From: Comamonas endophytica
GTDB taxonomy: Bacteria; Pseudomonadota; Gammaproteobacteria; Burkholderiales; Burkholderiaceae_C
Direction: 5' to 3'
NCBI RefSeq assembly: GCF_023634805.2
Contig: NZ_CP106881.1
Coordinates: forward strand, 2,648,001-2,712,000
DNA: 64,000 nt
Part shown: positions 1 to 8,616 of the stretch, piece after piece
Position numbering within the stretch: the stretch's first letter is position 1
Layout: each line of letters opens with the position of its first letter
Made by a program: the position numbers and the translations under genes
Notes under the pieces: generated by a model
The model's input: only the letters and a program-made list of their open reading frames with translations
The model's database searches: none
What the model was told of the DNA's origin: nothing

Positions 1-1194
1 GCTGGCCAGGTAGAGCTGCGAGCCCACCTGCACGCGACCGGACTGCGGCGTGTTGGCGCCGGCCGAAGTGGCGGATACGGTGATCTGCTCGGCCTTGAAG
101 CACATGATTTCATGCACGTTGCTGCCGCTGCCGGTCCCCGCCGCGAAACCAAAGCGAAAGGCCCGGGGCAGGGGACCGTTGGATGCGGAAATGCTCTGCC
201 GTTCGATGATCGGGGTCTCGATGCCGCCGTTGTAGCTGTAGGAAAGGCTCAGCAGCCCGTCCTGGGTGATCTTCAGCCCATAGGTGATGGGCTTGGCATT
301 GCCGCGCTTGGGCAGGCTGATGGCCTGCTGGTTGGAGATGGGGTCGCTCAGGTCCTTGGCAGTGATGTAGTTGTAGTTGTATGGCAGCGCTTCCCTTCTG
401 TTGCCCCTGGTGTCGTAGACATAACCGTTGGCGCAGGCCTTCTGCACCGCGCTGACCCGGCTGCTGTCGTTCAGGCTGCTCGGGTAGTAGGCCGGATAAT
501 TCCTGTTCAGCCAGGTCCAGTTGGTGTCGCCCGCTCCGCGCAGGGTCACGCGGTTCTTGCGGCGGTTGTTGCCGCTTGACGTGTTGTCGTCCTTGTTGGA
601 GAAATTTCCATATTCATCGATGCCCAGGCCGATATACGCGCCATAAAGGCCGTCGCTGGGATTCTTGCCGTTGGCGCAGCTGTAGCCCAGGCTGCCGCCA
701 AATGCCCCGACCTTGGTGTTGCGGTCGATGGGACCGGTCTTGTCCGCATCGGAGAGAAAAAATACGATGCCGTCCGCGCCGATGCCTTCGAAATTGTTGC
801 CGCCATAGGTGACGGTCTTGAAGGTGATGTCCACGCCCGCATTGGAGGGAAAGGAAAACTTGGAATAGACCGCGCCGGTCTGGTTGTTTCCGTTGTCGCC
901 ACTGTTGGGCGCGCCATTGGACAATCGCAGCGCACCCGAACCCACATCATCGGGCAGCGTGCCTTTTTCCCCGCCCACCAGCGTTTTTCCGGAGTAATAG
1001 GCCAGGCCCTTGCAGGCGGGAATGCTGCCGGTGCCGTTGCCTGCAGTCAGGCAGGCGCCGTTGATGCTCTGCCAGTCGAACTTCGAGGAGGCGCCATTGA
1101 GGTTGTCTTCGATGACCAGGGCCGCGAAGGCCGGCATGCACGAAAGGGCGATGCTGCAGGCAAGGAGGTTGCGGCTGAAGCGATGGGGCTGCAT
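1..1194 (-). CDS. pilY1: PilY1-type pilus tip adhesin, N-terminal part with L-type lectin-like domain (runs off window)
   Basis: This is the first 398 codons of a gene whose 3' end lies beyond base 1. The ATG at 1194 lies one base after the pilX stop (TGA, one base, ATG). A signal peptide ends near 'SCMPAFA'. The following ~370 residues read as an L-type (legume) lectin-like fold: 'GADGIVFFLSDADK', 'GAFGGSLGYSC', 'YIGLGIDEYGNF' and the closing strand 'AFRFGFAAGTGSGSNVHEI'. The Asp/Asn and aromatic residues match the usual Ca and sugar site strands. PilY1 is a type IV pilus tip and assembly protein, and its position directly after pilX is the canonical one. The C-terminal beta-propeller that would confirm PilY1 is not in the window, so the PilY1 name rests on gene order and the lectin call on motifs. 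Confidence 0.8.
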   Translation of the reverse strand, partial: MQPHRFSRNLLACSIALSCMPAFAALVIEDNLNGASSKFDWQSINGACLTAGNGTGSIPACKGLAYYSGKTLVGGEKGTLPDDVGSGALRLSNGAPNSGDNGNNQTGAVYSKFSFPSNAGVDITFKTVTYGGNNFEGIGADGIVFFLSDADKTGPIDRNTKVGAFGGSLGYSCANGKNPSDGLYGAYIGLGIDEYGNFSNKDDNTSSGNNRRKNRVTLRGAGDTNWTWLNRNYPAYYPSSLNDSSRVSAVQKACANGYVYDTRGNRREALPYNYNYITAKDLSDPISNQQAISLPKRGNAKPITYGLKITQDGLLSLSYSYNGGIETPIIERQSISASNGPLPRAFRFGFAAGTGSGSNVHEIMCFKAEQITVSATSAGANTPQSGRVQVGSQLYLAS

Positions 1195-1195
1195 G

Positions 1196-1759
1196 TCACA
1201 GGCCTCCCAGATTGATGGTGCGGTATTTGAAGGCAAAGGTGCTTTCGACGATGCTGACGGAGCTGGCATTGGCGCCGAAACCTGCGCCTGAAACGCTGTA
1301 GAGCATTTCCCTGCCTCCCGGTGTACTGCCCAGTTCGCTGATATAGAACTCCGGGCTGGCGTAGTAATTTGCATCGCCCGGGATCTTGCTTGAGTCGGTA
1401 TTCAGTCCCGCGTCGGTGGAAATGGCCATGGCCTTGGGGGTGAAGACGCTGCTGCCGCTCCATGGCAGTGTGGTGCCCGATGCCAGCGCGGTGCTGCAGA
1501 CACGCAGGTCCCCCAGGCTTTCGACGGTATTCCTGGTTTCGCAATCGGAAATTTCGCCCAGGTTGTTTCTCTCCAGCCACCATTCCGCAAAGCGCAGCGA
1601 GCTCTGTGCGGCCTGGAAGGAGCGGCCCTTTTCCATGGTGTTGCCGGAAATCCTTTCATACATGGAGCTATTGCGAAAAGCAAAAAGCACCAGGATGGTG
1701 GTCACGGCCAGCATGATGATGCTGGTGACCAATACAAGACCCTGCTGAGAATTCTTCAT
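1196..1759 (-). CDS. pilX: PilX-like minor type IV pilin
   Basis: A 187-residue minor pilin. The ATG at 1759 overlaps the pilW stop (ATGA); a longer reading from 1882 would only add pilW antiphase sequence. The N-terminus is 'MKNSQQGLVLVTSIIMLAV', a short type III leader ending in Gly followed by a hydrophobic helix. There is no Glu at mature position 5, as is usual for PilX/GspK-type tip pilins. 'FQAAQSSLRFAEWWLER' matches the PilX_N region after the helix. It should join PilV, PilW, FimT and PilY1 in the priming complex at the pilus tip in the inner membrane. Confidence 0.85.
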   Translation of the reverse strand: MKNSQQGLVLVTSIIMLAVTTILVLFAFRNSSMYERISGNTMEKGRSFQAAQSSLRFAEWWLERNNLGEISDCETRNTVESLGDLRVCSTALASGTTLPWSGSSVFTPKAMAISTDAGLNTDSSKIPGDANYYASPEFYISELGSTPGGREMLYSVSGAGFGANASSVSIVESTFAFKYRTINLGGL

Positions 1760-2463
1760 GCCTGGTTTCTCAATGCAATGGTCTTCTTGAATGTCATGGG
1801 CAAATAGACCAGGTTGTTTCCCCGGCTCTTTTCGCGATCGATCTTCCTGTAGCTGATCTGCACGGCGTGGATGCTGGCCCACAAACCGGCGGTGGTCACG
1901 CTGCTGGCGTAGAGGTATCGGTCTGGCGCGGCGTCGCCATCGGTATCTGCCAGATAGAGAACCTTGAAGCCGGCGACATCCTCGCTGATGACGGACTGGC
2001 GGTTGTCCGAGTCGGTGCAGATCAATTGCTGGCTGCTGTTCACCTCGAATCGGCTGCTGTAGGTGGCCGCGGCTGCGGCATTGTGCTTGCTGCCCGTGCA
2101 GCTCGAGAGATTGTCCGCCGCCCTGGCCTGGTAGCGGATGGTCAGGCTGTCGTTGGCTGCAGTCGCATTGCCGGAGCCGAAGAGGAAGCTGCCGACGGCG
2201 AAATTGGCGGCCGCGGGAAACGCCAGCGTGCTGTTGTTGGACATGGGCTCGGGGTAATACCCGGCGGTCTGTACCTGGTCCGTGAGCACTGTGAACACAA
2301 AGCGCTGGTTTTCCAGCGTCGCGCCCAGCGAATCCTGATCGAGGAAATTCCTTTTGGCGACGAAATAGATACCGCTCAGGCCCAGGGCAATGAAAAGGCC
2401 AATGGCGATCGAAATCATCAGTTCGATCAGCGTGTATCCGCCGTGCTGCTGTCGTCTGCGCAT
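1756..2463 (-). CDS. pilW: PilW minor type IV pilin
   Basis: 235 residues from the ATG at 2463, one base after the pilV stop, the same TGA-n-ATG spacing seen between pilX and pilY1. Class III signal 'RRRQQHGGYTLIELMISIA', cleaved after Gly-Gly with Tyr at +1 and Glu at +5, followed by the hydrophobic helix 'IGLFIALGLSGIYF'. The rest is a variable beta-rich head. PilW is a prepilin-peptidase substrate incorporated at the tip of the type IV pilus. An upstream in-frame extension exists but lies inside pilV and has no leader features. Confidence 0.88.
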   Translation of the reverse strand: MRRRQQHGGYTLIELMISIAIGLFIALGLSGIYFVAKRNFLDQDSLGATLENQRFVFTVLTDQVQTAGYYPEPMSNNSTLAFPAAANFAVGSFLFGSGNATAANDSLTIRYQARAADNLSSCTGSKHNAAAAATYSSRFEVNSSQQLICTDSDNRQSVISEDVAGFKVLYLADTDGDAAPDRYLYASSVTTAGLWASIHAVQISYRKIDREKSRGNNLVYLPMTFKKTIALRNQA

Positions 2464-2464
2464 G

Positions 2465-3001
2465 TCAGGGAGTGATGAACTGGCTGTATTGGCGCTCGCC
2501 GCCAGTGGCGGCGCTGTCGGCCGCATCCGATTGGCTGCCGGAGTAGTACTTCTCGTTCCACTTCACCGTGGCATGGCAGTTCTTGGCATCGAAATTGACG
2601 CTGCAATGCACCTGCGACCTTGCATCGGGCAGCTGGTTGTCCAGCGCCGCCAGCCAGGTCCTGACGTCATAGGCCGCAAGATGGTGGGCACTGCAGGCGG
2701 CGTTGAGGCAGTCGGCAGAGACACCCAGATCGATGTTCTGCTGGGATTCGATGACCGTGCCTTGCGCCGTGAAGCTGATCTCGCCGAGCTCCGTGTCACC
2801 CCAGAACCTGCGGTTGGCGCTCATCGCATCCGCCAGGCTCGTGACCTGCAGCGAGGCGGCATTGCGCAGCTGGGATGTCTTGGTGGCGGCGACGCCATTG
2901 ATCAGCAGGCCCGCCAGGCCCAGCATGCCCAGCGACACCACGACCAGGGACACCATGACCTCGATCAGCGAGAAGCCGGCCTGTCTGGATCCTACGCGCA
3001 C
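2465..3001 (-). CDS. pilV: PilV minor type IV pilin
   Basis: 178 residues. The leader 'MRVGSRQAGFSLIEVMVSL' has the Gly/Phe cleavage site and Glu at +5, followed by 'VVVSLGMLGLAGLLINGVAATKTSQLRNAASLQVTSLADAM' type helix, the usual PilV signature of a helix then an 'AxxLADxMRAN'-like segment (here 'LADAMSANR'). Its start overlaps the end of fimT by 10 bases, so the five pilus genes form one tightly coupled transcription unit. Confidence 0.88.
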   Translation of the reverse strand: MRVGSRQAGFSLIEVMVSLVVVSLGMLGLAGLLINGVAATKTSQLRNAASLQVTSLADAMSANRRFWGDTELGEISFTAQGTVIESQQNIDLGVSADCLNAACSAHHLAAYDVRTWLAALDNQLPDARSQVHCSVNFDAKNCHATVKWNEKYYSGSQSDAADSAATGGERQYSQFITP

Positions 3002-3558
3002 GTCTGCTCTCCGCCCTTGGTGACCTTGGCCTGGCCTATGCGCTGGAACGTCAGGCAGCGCTGGCTGCGCTGGTCCGAATCGCTGGTCGTCACCTTGATG
3101 ACCTGCATGCCCGAGCTCGGCAGGTTGTAGATGTATCCGTTGCGATTGAAGGAAACCGTGGTCTGGGACTCCGAAAGCACGATGCGGTCATCGCCCTTGA
3201 GCTTGTCCTGCACCTTGATGATGGCTTCGCCGATGCCGATCGCCTGGTTCTCGTCGGGGTCGGCAAACACGATCCAGCCCTGCGCCAGATCGGAGCTCGG
3301 GCTGCAAGTCAGCTGGTCCGCGGAGGCGCACAGCGTGACGGCGACGCCGCGCTTGATGGCTTCCGTCTTGGCGAAACTGATGTCCGCGTTCAAGGCATTG
3401 ATTTTTCCCGCAACGCGATTGCTCTTGATCAGCGCGCTCAGATCGGGCGCCGCCAGCGCCGACACGATGGCCACGATGGCGACGACCACCAGGATCTCGA
3501 TGAGCGTCAGGCCACGGCTGGTTGGCCTCTTCAAAGGAGGGATGGATAGGCAGTACAT
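2992..3558 (-). CDS. fimT: FimT/FimU (GspH-type) minor pseudopilin
   Basis: 188 residues from the ATG at 3558; a TTG 15 bases upstream is a weaker alternative. Type III leader 'RPTSRGLTLIEILVVVAIV' with cleavage after Gly and Glu at +5. Then 'FAKTEAIKRGVAVTLC' and 'LAQGWIVFADPDENQAIG', which are hallmark GspH/FimT segments (helix followed by 'GWxVFxD.N.N'), and a C-terminal Cys pair (Cys in 'SQRCLTFQRIG' and 'GGEQTCA'). It is the first gene of the minor pilin operon. Confidence 0.87.
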   Translation of the reverse strand: MYCLSIPPLKRPTSRGLTLIEILVVVAIVAIVSALAAPDLSALIKSNRVAGKINALNADISFAKTEAIKRGVAVTLCASADQLTCSPSSDLAQGWIVFADPDENQAIGIGEAIIKVQDKLKGDDRIVLSESQTTVSFNRNGYIYNLPSSGMQVIKVTTSDSDQRSQRCLTFQRIGQAKVTKGGEQTCA

Positions 3559-3888
3559 AGGCAATGCCCGCAATCATATGACAGTGCGTAACTAAATGTA
3601 TGACAATTTGACGGGCCCGGGCCAGGCGTTTGATTAATGGCAAATCGCCCTGATCCGTGCGGTTGTTTTTTCATAGAAAGGGTGATTTCAAGCAGGGCCC
3701 GAATCGACCATCCTGCGCCAGGGCATGTGCAGGAGAACGGCTTTGCCGGGCATCCCTGACGTGCAACTTACGTGATGTATCAATTTGCTGCCATGCCTGG
3801 GAAAGCGGGGCGGCAACCAGGGGTACCATTTCCGTCACCCGGCGCAGCAGGCTGCCGCCGGACAGCACCCGGCCACCCAAGGAAGCCC
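3559..3888. other. Divergent intergenic region fimT / betT
   Basis: About 330 bases between the divergent pilus operon and the carrier gene. It should hold both promoters. I see no convincing ORF, tRNA, strong palindrome or -24/-12 element. An 'AAGGAAG' ribosome binding site precedes the carrier start. Confidence 0.5.
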
Positions 3889-5937
3889 ATGGATCAACCC
3901 GCCATCCCCCAACCCGCCGCGCCGCGGCTGACCTTCTCGGCGCCAGTGGTCATTCCAGCACTGCTGGTGCTGGGCGCGCTGCTGCTGCTGTGCGGCGTGT
4001 TTCCGCTCCATGCGGACCGCATCTTCTCCAGCGCACAGGCCTGGGTCATCACGCACTTCGACTGGTTCTACACCATGGTCGTGTCGCTGTTCCCGGTCTT
4101 TCTGTTGATGGTGGCGTTCAGCCGCTTCGGCAACATCCGCCTCGGGCCCGACGACGCCAAGCCCGAGTTCAATTTCCTGTCATGGAGCGCGATGCTCTTC
4201 GCCGCGGGCATGGGCATCGGCCTGATGTACTTCGGCGTGGGCGAGCCGCTGCAGCATTACCTGAACCCGCCCACCCAGGCCGCGGGCACGCCCGCCGCGG
4301 CGCGCGAGGCGCTCACCTCCACCTTCTTCCACTGGGGCATCCATGCCTGGTCGGTGTATGGCGTCATGGGACTGGTGCTGGCCTATTTCGGCTTCCGCTA
4401 CAACCTGCCGCTGACCATGCGCTCGGGCCTGTATCCACTGCTGCAGCAGCGCATCGACGGGCCGATCGGCCACGGTGTCGATACCTTCGCGCTGGTCGGC
4501 ACGATTGCCGGGCTGGCGACCACGCTGGGCTATGGCGCGCTGCAGCTGGCGGCGGGCCTGAACATCGTCACGGGCTGGGACACCACTACCACGGCCTTCC
4601 GCATCGGCGTGATCGTCATCGTCGTGGGCCTGGCCGGATTGTCGGCGGCCTCGGGGCTGGACAAGGGCGTGCGCCGGCTGTCGGAAACCAATCTGATCCT
4701 GACCTTCGTGCTGCTGGGCTTCGTGCTGTTCTTCGGCCCCACCGTGCACCTGTTCGAGGCCTTCAGCGAGAACATCGGCAACTACCTGTCGAGCGTGGTG
4801 GCGCTGTCGCTGCGCACCTTCGCCTACGAGCCGGCGCAGGACCCCGGCTGGTTCGGCGACTGGACCATCCTCTACTGGGCCTGGTGGGTGTCGTGGTCGC
4901 CCTTCGTCGGCATGTTCATCGCGCGCATCTCGCGCGGGCGCACGGTGCGCGAGTTCATCGTCGGCGTGCTGGTCATTCCCACGGCCTTCAACCTGCTGTG
5001 GATGACGGCCTTCGGCAACGGCGCTATCTGGATCGACACCCATGTGGCGCAGGGCGCGCTGGCGCAGTCCGCCAGCAACGTCGATGCGCTGCTGTTCCGC
5101 TTCTTCGAGTACCTGCCGCTGGCCAAGGCCGTGTCCTGGCTGGCCATCGTGCTGATCGCGCTGTTCTTCGTGACCTCGGCGGACTCGGGCGCCTATGTGG
5201 TCGACGCCATCGCCTCGCGCGGCCATCCGCGCTCGCCGGTGTGGCAGCGGCTGTTCTGGGCCGGCGTGCTGGGCGTCACCGCGATCGCGCTGCTGCTCGC
5301 CGGCGGGCTCAAGGCGCTGCAGGCGCTGACCCTGGTGGCGGCGCTGCCGGTGGCGGCGATCATGGCGGTGCTGTGCATAGGGCTGTGGCGCGGCATGCAG
5401 GCCGACCTGCGCAACGCCACGCAGGACTGGGCCCCTGCGACCAGCTTCTGGAACGGCCAGCACTGGCGCAAGCGCCTGGAGCTGATCGTGCGCCAGCCCG
5501 ACGCCCTCGACATCCAGGCCTTCCTGCACAAGACCGTGCTGCCCGCGATGCGCGAAGTGGCCGAGGAAATGAAGCGCCAGGGCGTGCCCGCGGTGGTGCA
5601 CGACGACAGCGCCGAGGCACAGCCGGAGGGCGCAGCGGCGGTGCGGCTGGTCATTCCCATTCCCGAGCTGCGCGACTTCGTCTATGGCGTGCGGCCGGTC
5701 AAGCGCAAGCTGCCCGGCTACATCCTGACCGAGGTCACCGACGAGGAGGAGAACGCGCGCCGCCATGTGGTCGAGCCCATCACCTTCTTCGCCGACGGCC
5801 GCGAGGGCTACGACATCCAATACCTGCGGCACGAGGAACTGATTGCCGACATCCTGCGCAACTACGAGCGCTACCTGTCGCTGAGCGCCGACAAGCGCAA
5901 CCTGCTGCTCAACCGCGCGCCGGGGCACGGCGGCTGA
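3889..5937 (+). CDS. betT: BCCT family choline/betaine transporter, BetT type
   Basis: 682 residues from the ATG at 3889, which has an AAGGAAG ribosome binding site; the open frame continues upstream without support. Family hallmarks are the glycine-rich stretch 'GMGIGLMYFGVGEPL' and the Trp-rich signature 'WAWWVSWSPFVGMFIARIS' in TM8, plus about 12 hydrophobic segments. The length and a ~170-residue soluble C-terminal extension (from about 'QDWAPATSFWNG') match BetT-like members rather than the short BetP/CaiT forms. BetT carriers take up choline by proton coupling, and the C-terminal domain tunes activity to osmotic strength. Substrate here is inferred; no betA/betB lie nearby. Confidence 0.88.
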   Translation: MDQPAIPQPAAPRLTFSAPVVIPALLVLGALLLLCGVFPLHADRIFSSAQAWVITHFDWFYTMVVSLFPVFLLMVAFSRFGNIRLGPDDAKPEFNFLSWSAMLFAAGMGIGLMYFGVGEPLQHYLNPPTQAAGTPAAAREALTSTFFHWGIHAWSVYGVMGLVLAYFGFRYNLPLTMRSGLYPLLQQRIDGPIGHGVDTFALVGTIAGLATTLGYGALQLAAGLNIVTGWDTTTTAFRIGVIVIVVGLAGLSAASGLDKGVRRLSETNLILTFVLLGFVLFFGPTVHLFEAFSENIGNYLSSVVALSLRTFAYEPAQDPGWFGDWTILYWAWWVSWSPFVGMFIARISRGRTVREFIVGVLVIPTAFNLLWMTAFGNGAIWIDTHVAQGALAQSASNVDALLFRFFEYLPLAKAVSWLAIVLIALFFVTSADSGAYVVDAIASRGHPRSPVWQRLFWAGVLGVTAIALLLAGGLKALQALTLVAALPVAAIMAVLCIGLWRGMQADLRNATQDWAPATSFWNGQHWRKRLELIVRQPDALDIQAFLHKTVLPAMREVAEEMKRQGVPAVVHDDSAEAQPEGAAAVRLVIPIPELRDFVYGVRPVKRKLPGYILTEVTDEEENARRHVVEPITFFADGREGYDIQYLRHEELIADILRNYERYLSLSADKRNLLLNRAPGHGG

Positions 5938-5949
5938 GGCGCCGGCCCT

Positions 5950-6624
5950 TCACGGCTTCCCGTGCAGCGGCGAGCGCGGCCCGAAGCGCAGGCCATCCGG
6001 TCCGCCCGCCGCCAGCAGCCGCCGGGTCGCGACGCCGGCAACGCCGTGCGCGGCCTCGGTAGAGGTCTGGATGATCTGGTTGACCAGTGCGGTGAGCAGC
6101 ATGCTGGTCAGATTTCCCCCGGCACCGCTGCTGCCTTCCTTGCTCGAGGCCGAGGCCTGTCCCACCCAAAGCAGGTTGCCGGTGCGCAGGTCCACCAGCC
6201 GCGCCCGGGCGCTGACCACGGTGGCGCTGTCGATCACCTGGTAGGTGGTGCCATAGCGGTCGATCGTGATGTAGAGCGCGGCATCGGCGCCAAAGATCTC
6301 CCTGAGCCGCGCCGCCGGTACCGCATGGATGTCGGCAGCGATCTCAAGGCCGTTCTGACGGAAGGTTTCGTGCACCAGCGCCACGGGCATCACGTAATAC
6401 CCGGCCTCGGCCAGCGGGTAGGTGGCATGCGACAGCACGCTGGCGCCGGCCTCGATTTCGGGCGAATCGTTGAGCGGGGGCAGCACCAGGATCGAGGCCG
6501 GATCGGCCGCGATGAAGGCGCTGTGGTCCTGGGTGCGTTGCGGCGCGGCGCATCCCGTGAGCCACGCGCACAGCAGCAGCCCGGCGCCTCCCAGCCAGGC
6601 GCGCCGAATACGATGTGCGGGCAT
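5950..6624 (-). CDS. GNA1162-family (DUF799) outer-membrane lipoprotein
   Basis: 224 residues with a lipobox 'LLLCAWLTGC' (Cys about residue 25). Conserved family segments are 'ILVLPPLNDSPEIEA', 'TYPLAEAGYYVMPVALVHETF' and 'LYITIDRYGTTYQVI', as in the meningococcal GNA1162 vaccine antigen family. It follows the DUF4810 gene with TGA-n-ATG spacing and ends 12 bases from the convergent betT stop. It is the last gene of a three-lipoprotein unit with a CsgG-like protein; a joint envelope complex is likely but its job is unknown. Confidence 0.85.
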   Translation of the reverse strand: MPAHRIRRAWLGGAGLLLCAWLTGCAAPQRTQDHSAFIAADPASILVLPPLNDSPEIEAGASVLSHATYPLAEAGYYVMPVALVHETFRQNGLEIAADIHAVPAARLREIFGADAALYITIDRYGTTYQVIDSATVVSARARLVDLRTGNLLWVGQASASSKEGSSGAGGNLTSMLLTALVNQIIQTSTEAAHGVAGVATRRLLAAGGPDGLRFGPRSPLHGKP

Positions 6625-6625
6625 G

Positions 6626-6994
6626 TCAGCCTCCCTTCTTCAGGTTGCCAATGAGGTAGTCGATGTACTGCGCCGATTCGGGGAACGCCGCCTTTTCGCT
6701 TTCCCAGGCGCGCAGCGCCTCATCGGTGCGGCCGGCATCGAGGTACAGCAGCCCGAGGTGCGCCTGGTAGCCTGGCGGCAGCGCCGCATTGCGCGCCCCG
6801 CTCTCTATCAGGCCTTGCTCCAGCGCCTGGATCTGCTGCGCGCGGGTCGCGCCCGTGCTGCGGAGATAGCCGTACACCTGGTTTTCGTAGCCATCCCACC
6901 GGTACAGCGGCTGCGGCGCACTGCTGGCGCAGCCCGACAGCAGCACGGCCAGGGCCAGCGTCGGGGCCGTCGGCATCAAGAGGTTCGCTCGCAT
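6626..6994 (-). CDS. DUF4810 lipoprotein with TPR-like content
   Basis: 122 residues from the ATG at 6994, which has a GAAGGG ribosome binding site; a TTG at 7009 overlaps the preceding stop and is the alternative. Lipobox 'LALAVLLSGC'. The core 'LYRWDGYENQVYGYL' is the DUF4810 signature, and the C-terminal half ('HLGLLYLDAGRTDEALRAW') resembles a tetratricopeptide repeat, which usually binds proteins. It is always found between CsgG-like and GNA1162-like genes in this type of triad. Confidence 0.85.
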   Translation of the reverse strand: MRANLLMPTAPTLALAVLLSGCASSAPQPLYRWDGYENQVYGYLRSTGATRAQQIQALEQGLIESGARNAALPPGYQAHLGLLYLDAGRTDEALRAWESEKAAFPESAQYIDYLIGNLKKGG

Positions 6995-7005
6995 GGCGCG
7001 GCCCT

Positions 7006-7695
7006 TCAACGCGCGGCGGAGGACAGCGCCGGCAGCGCCCCCGCATCGACGGCTTCGCCCAGGCGGTCCACGGCTTCGCGGATCGCCAGGTCCAGCACCT
7101 TGCCGTTGAGCGTCGAGTCGTAGCTGGCGGTGCCGCCGAAGCCGACGATCTCGCGGTTGGACAGCACGTATTCACCCGAGCCCTGCACCGAACGCACGAC
7201 TTCGGACGTGCGGATGTCGACGATGTTCAGGCTCACCTTGGCATAGGCCACCTGCGCCTTGCCGCGGCCGAGCACCCCGAACAGCTGCCGGTCGCCGACT
7301 TCCTTGCGGCCGAACTCGGTGACATCGCCGGTCACCACGTAGTCGGCGCCTTTGAGTTGCTGCGCGGTGCCCTTCACGCCGGCCTCGAACCGCGTCTCGG
7401 CCAGGTTGTCGCGGTCGAGCACGTCGAAGCGCCCGGTCTGCTGCAGATGGCTGACGAGAAGGGTCTTGGCCTGGCTGCCCAGGCGGTCCACGCCATCGGA
7501 GAAGGCGCCGCGCAGATAGCTCGAGCGGTTGTCGAACCTGCCCACGGCAATGGGGCGGCGCACGCCCTGGTAGCTGCGGGCCGCGGCCTGGGTCTGGGTG
7601 ACGGCCAGCGGCTGCGAGGTTTCAGTGGCGCAGCCGGCAATGAAGGCTGCGGGCGCGAATGCCGCCAGAAAAACAAGAGAAGAACGACGTTGCAT
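7006..7695 (-). CDS. CsgG/HfaB-family outer-membrane lipoprotein
   Basis: 229 residues from the ATG at 7695 ('MQRRSSLVF'); lipobox 'APAAFIAGC'. 'IAVGRFDNRSSY', 'LLVSHLQQTGRFDVLDRDNL', 'GADYVVTGDVTEFGR' and 'AKVSLNIVDIRTSEVV' follow the CsgG pattern. CsgG proteins form secretion pores in the outer membrane, but there are no curli genes here, so this is a stand-alone CsgG-like protein acting with the two lipoproteins downstream. It heads the triad. Confidence 0.85.
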   Translation of the reverse strand: MQRRSSLVFLAAFAPAAFIAGCATETSQPLAVTQTQAAARSYQGVRRPIAVGRFDNRSSYLRGAFSDGVDRLGSQAKTLLVSHLQQTGRFDVLDRDNLAETRFEAGVKGTAQQLKGADYVVTGDVTEFGRKEVGDRQLFGVLGRGKAQVAYAKVSLNIVDIRTSEVVRSVQGSGEYVLSNREIVGFGGTASYDSTLNGKVLDLAIREAVDRLGEAVDAGALPALSSAAR

Positions 7696-7800
7696 GGCGA
7701 TTCCAGCAGTGGACATGCATGGAATTTAAGCTTGTGAAAATTTATTGCAACATGGTTTTCGATAGTTCTGTGCTATTTTGTCGCTTGGCCACCGCTTTTC

Positions 7801-8460
7801 TCAAGGCACGCGCAATCCTGCAATGGCCGCCAAACAGAATTGGGTCATGGTCTCCACCTGATGGTCCAGCGTCCGCGAGCGGCTGGCCTTGACCGGCGCC
7901 GGGCGGCGGTGCGCGCGCAGCGTTGCCAGGCCGTGGATCGAGGACCAGAGCATCTGCAGCGCATCCGCATGCGACATCGCGCAGTGCTCCGGCGGCGGCA
8001 GCAGCGGCTGCACCACCTCGCAGAAGAACAGGTAGGAGGCACGGCCTTCCTCGACCAGCTCGGGGTGCTGGCCGCGCCGCGCCAGGCCCGGGCCCAGCAT
8101 CAGCTCGAACAGCGGGCCGTTGGCCTGGGCGAATTCCACATAGCCGCGCACCAGCGCATGCAGCCGGCCGCGCAGGTCATCTGCCGGCAGCGGCGCCAGG
8201 TAGCCGCGGCGCAGCGCCACCAGCTGCCTGAAACCCTGGGCCGCCATGGCCGCCAGCAGGCCGTCCTTGTCGCCGAAATGGTGTGCGGGCGCGCCCACCG
8301 ACACACCGGCGCAGCGTGCGATCTGCCGCAGGCTCAGCTGCTCGAGGCTGACTTCGCGCAGCAGCGCAATGCCCCATTGCACCAGCGACTCGCGCAGGTT
8401 GCCGTGGTGCCACTGGCCCTCGGGCTTGACGCGCGGGGCGCCGGATCTGTCAGCTTCCAT
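7801..8460 (-). CDS. TetR/AcrR-family transcriptional regulator
   Basis: 219 residues from the ATG at 8460; a GTG 15 bases upstream is possible. The helix-turn-helix reads 'LSLRQIARCAGVSVGAPAHHFGDKDGLLAAM', which is a TetR HTH with an unusual 'GAPAHHF' in place of the common 'GxxYxHF'. The C-terminal half is a ligand domain of the WHG/TetR_C type. It is divergent from an acyl-CoA synthetase gene, with a perfect palindrome between them (8571-8585), so it probably represses that operon and responds to an acyl-CoA or acid. Confidence 0.85.
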   Translation of the reverse strand: MEADRSGAPRVKPEGQWHHGNLRESLVQWGIALLREVSLEQLSLRQIARCAGVSVGAPAHHFGDKDGLLAAMAAQGFRQLVALRRGYLAPLPADDLRGRLHALVRGYVEFAQANGPLFELMLGPGLARRGQHPELVEEGRASYLFFCEVVQPLLPPPEHCAMSHADALQMLWSSIHGLATLRAHRRPAPVKASRSRTLDHQVETMTQFCLAAIAGLRVP

Positions 8461-8570
8461 GGAAATTTCTTGCACCCTTGAAGCCCCATGTTTGCTACTT
8501 TGTTAATAGCGGTAAACCAGGGAAGTCCCTAGCATCCAGGGGATGGCCGCGGCGCATTGTATGGGGTAAA

Positions 8571-8585
8571 TTGAACACTGTTCAA
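8571..8585. promoter_or_regulatory. Palindromic operator, likely for the TetR regulator
   Basis: TTGAAC-ACT-GTTCAA is a perfect inverted repeat with 6-base arms. It lies 31 bases before the acyl-CoA synthetase start and 110 bases before the divergent regulator start, where a repressor site is expected. Confidence 0.65.
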
Positions 8586-8616
8586 ATCATGGCGTCTGGG
8601 CGCGGCGCGCAAGAAA

